A DNA stretch of 64,000 nt from UWMA-0277 sp965183885. Its GTDB lineage: Bacteria; Bacteroidota; Bacteroidia; Flavobacteriales; BACL11. Below are positions 63,348 to 64,000 of this stretch, piece after piece; the stretch's first letter is position 1; each line of letters starts with the position of its first letter. The position numbers were made by a program, and so were the translations under genes. The DNA lies in contig OZ238992.1 of NCBI GenBank assembly GCA_965183885.1, positions 744,001-808,000 on the forward strand. Direction: 5' to 3'. The notes under the pieces were generated by a model that saw nothing but the letters and a program-made list of their open reading frames with translations, did no database searches and had not been told where the DNA came from.

Positions 63348-63389
63348 CAAAGTTAAACAACAAAAAATAAAATACTATGCTTAGCATAG
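63348..63389 (-). promoter_or_regulatory. Promoter and palindrome upstream of the decayed lipoprotein copy (copy 2)
   Basis: A minus-strand -7 box TAACTTTG (63348-63355) and the same CTATGC/GCATAG inverted repeat (63375-63389) are arranged with the identical 20-nt spacing as in copy 1. About 80 bp of upstream sequence was duplicated with the gene. Confidence 0.6.
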
Positions 63390-63464
63390 CGTCTCTGTTT
63401 TACTAGGAATAAAATATTATTCTTGTATTTTACATTGCGAATATATATTTAATCTTTTTATTAG

Positions 63465-63485
63465 AAATACAGCTAACTCATAGCT
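63465..63485 (+). repeat. Right copy of the 21-bp direct repeat
   Basis: AAATACAGCTAACTCATAGCT matches the recJ-end copy (55329-55349) at 20 of 21 positions, same orientation, 8.1 kb away. It lies in the 330-bp intergenic region 63356-63691, which otherwise holds promoter copy 2, a -7-like TACCTTTG at 63594-63601 and the palindrome at 63626. Confidence 0.55.
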
Positions 63486-63625
63486 TCACCTCATTATTCC
63501 AAGTATACAGAATTTGATATTTATCAATATTTATACTGATGAAAATCATCTAAATAACTGATTATTCTCATTATTTATTTTTTAATAGAAAACTACCTTT
63601 GGAATATAATTTAGAGTTAGGTTCA

Positions 63626-63641
63626 TGTAACAAATGTTACC
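63626..63641. promoter_or_regulatory. CRP/FNR-like palindrome upstream of the flavoprotein gene
   Basis: GTAAC-4nt-GTTAC (63627-63640) in the context TGTAACAAATGTTACC is an inverted repeat of CRP/FNR-family form, about 50 nt before the ATG at 63692. If the TACCTTTG at 63594-63601 is the -7 box, it lies 20-35 nt downstream of the transcription start, suiting a repressor. Confidence 0.4.
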
Positions 63642-63691
63642 AACCATGTTCTAAAATGTTCGGATTATTGTACTATTAAAAATAACAAATT

Positions 63692-64000
63692 ATGGCAAAG
63701 GTATTAGTTTTAGGTGCTGGAGTATCAGGGCATACAGCCGCACCCTACTTACGAAAAGGATTAGGAAAAGAACATGAAGTAATTGTTGTAGCTCCAAATC
63801 AGGATTATAATTATATCCCATCAAATATATGGGTTGGAACTGGAAGAATGCAACACGAAAGAGTTCACTTTCCTTTAGCTCCTATATATAAAAAAGCAGG
63901 AATTACTTTCAAGCAAGCAAAAGCCACCTCATTTCACCCTGAAGGAGATAATGAACTCTCATCAGGCTATGTAATGATTGAATACACAACAGGAGATAAG
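63692..64000 (+). CDS. FAD-dependent oxidoreductase, sulfide:quinone reductase-like (partial, 3' end outside)
   Basis: The first 103 codons are present. MAKVLVLGAGVSGHTAAPYLRKGL is a dinucleotide-binding Rossmann start (GxGxxG). VIVVAPNQDYNYIPSNIWVGTGRM and HFPLAPIYKKAGITFKQAKA resemble the N-terminal FAD domain of sulfide:quinone oxidoreductase/flavocytochrome-c dehydrogenase-type proteins. The catalytic cysteines would lie beyond the window, so NADH dehydrogenase-like relatives remain possible. Confidence 0.7.
   Translation, partial: MAKVLVLGAGVSGHTAAPYLRKGLGKEHEVIVVAPNQDYNYIPSNIWVGTGRMQHERVHFPLAPIYKKAGITFKQAKATSFHPEGDNELSSGYVMIEYTTGDK

Overview
The window is AT-rich, gene-dense DNA from a member of the Bacteroidota, most likely a marine or freshwater Flavobacteriales-type bacterium; genus cannot be settled by eye. 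The pointers are: four secreted proteins with type IX secretion (T9SS) C-terminal sorting domains ending in short basic/hydrophobic tails; promoter boxes of the Bacteroidota form TAnnTTTG; no recognisable Shine-Dalgarno sequences; the long insert-bearing IspG; the DUF4271-hemD-rnpA-yidD gene order; and menaquinone synthesis by the futalosine route (mqnC). I see no tRNA, rRNA, CRISPR array, transposase or integrase.

Layout. 1-3194: envelope genes (outer-membrane protein fragment, OmpA-like lipoprotein, WxxGxW-repeat protein, DUF502 membrane protein) and a small frameshifted gene at 1811-2054. 3226-8630: a large secreted PNGase F-like protein followed by ispG. 8865-14586: a complete MacAB-TolC-type tripartite exporter (ATPase, two permeases, adaptor, outer-membrane channel). 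14591-19737: purT, a three-gene metal/thiol cluster (HMA protein, CxxC thioredoxin-like T9SS protein, outer-membrane protein), ribE and mqnC. 19777-26880: pepA-pdxA, then the DUF177-rpmF-plsX-fabH-accB-accC fatty-acid initiation run, closed by a strong two-way terminator.

26932-32742 is a minus-strand surface cluster: lamin-tail T9SS protein, TonB-dependent receptor and a secreted phospholipase-D-fold protein, with an intercistronic terminator. 32844-55347 is mostly housekeeping: acs, a dolichol-phosphate-mannose-synthase-like glycosyltransferase, dihydroorotase, gltX, folB, glyS, glutaryl-CoA dehydrogenase, hemD, rnpA, yidD, a C-terminal processing protease, an O-antigen ligase, alr, tdk, rsmI, DAHP synthase/chorismate mutase and recJ. 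A lipoprotein resembling acetolactate decarboxylase stands out at 41528.

55348-63691 looks accessory. A minus-strand operon runs from a lipoprotein through a 1040-residue secreted alpha/beta-hydrolase to an alpha-oxoamine synthase and a fatty-acid desaturase, facing a GNAT-like gene. Upstream lies a decayed second copy of the lipoprotein with a duplicated promoter/palindrome. The whole block is bracketed by a 21-bp near-perfect direct repeat, whose left copy covers the 3' end of recJ. The last 309 bases begin a sulfide:quinone-reductase-like flavoprotein.

At the level of expression, four genes (purT, glyS, the DUF4296 gene and rsmI) have a perfect TAnnTTTG box exactly 4 nt before the start codon, which suggests leaderless transcripts. 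Several convergent gene pairs are separated by only a few bases or overlap, with no terminator between them.
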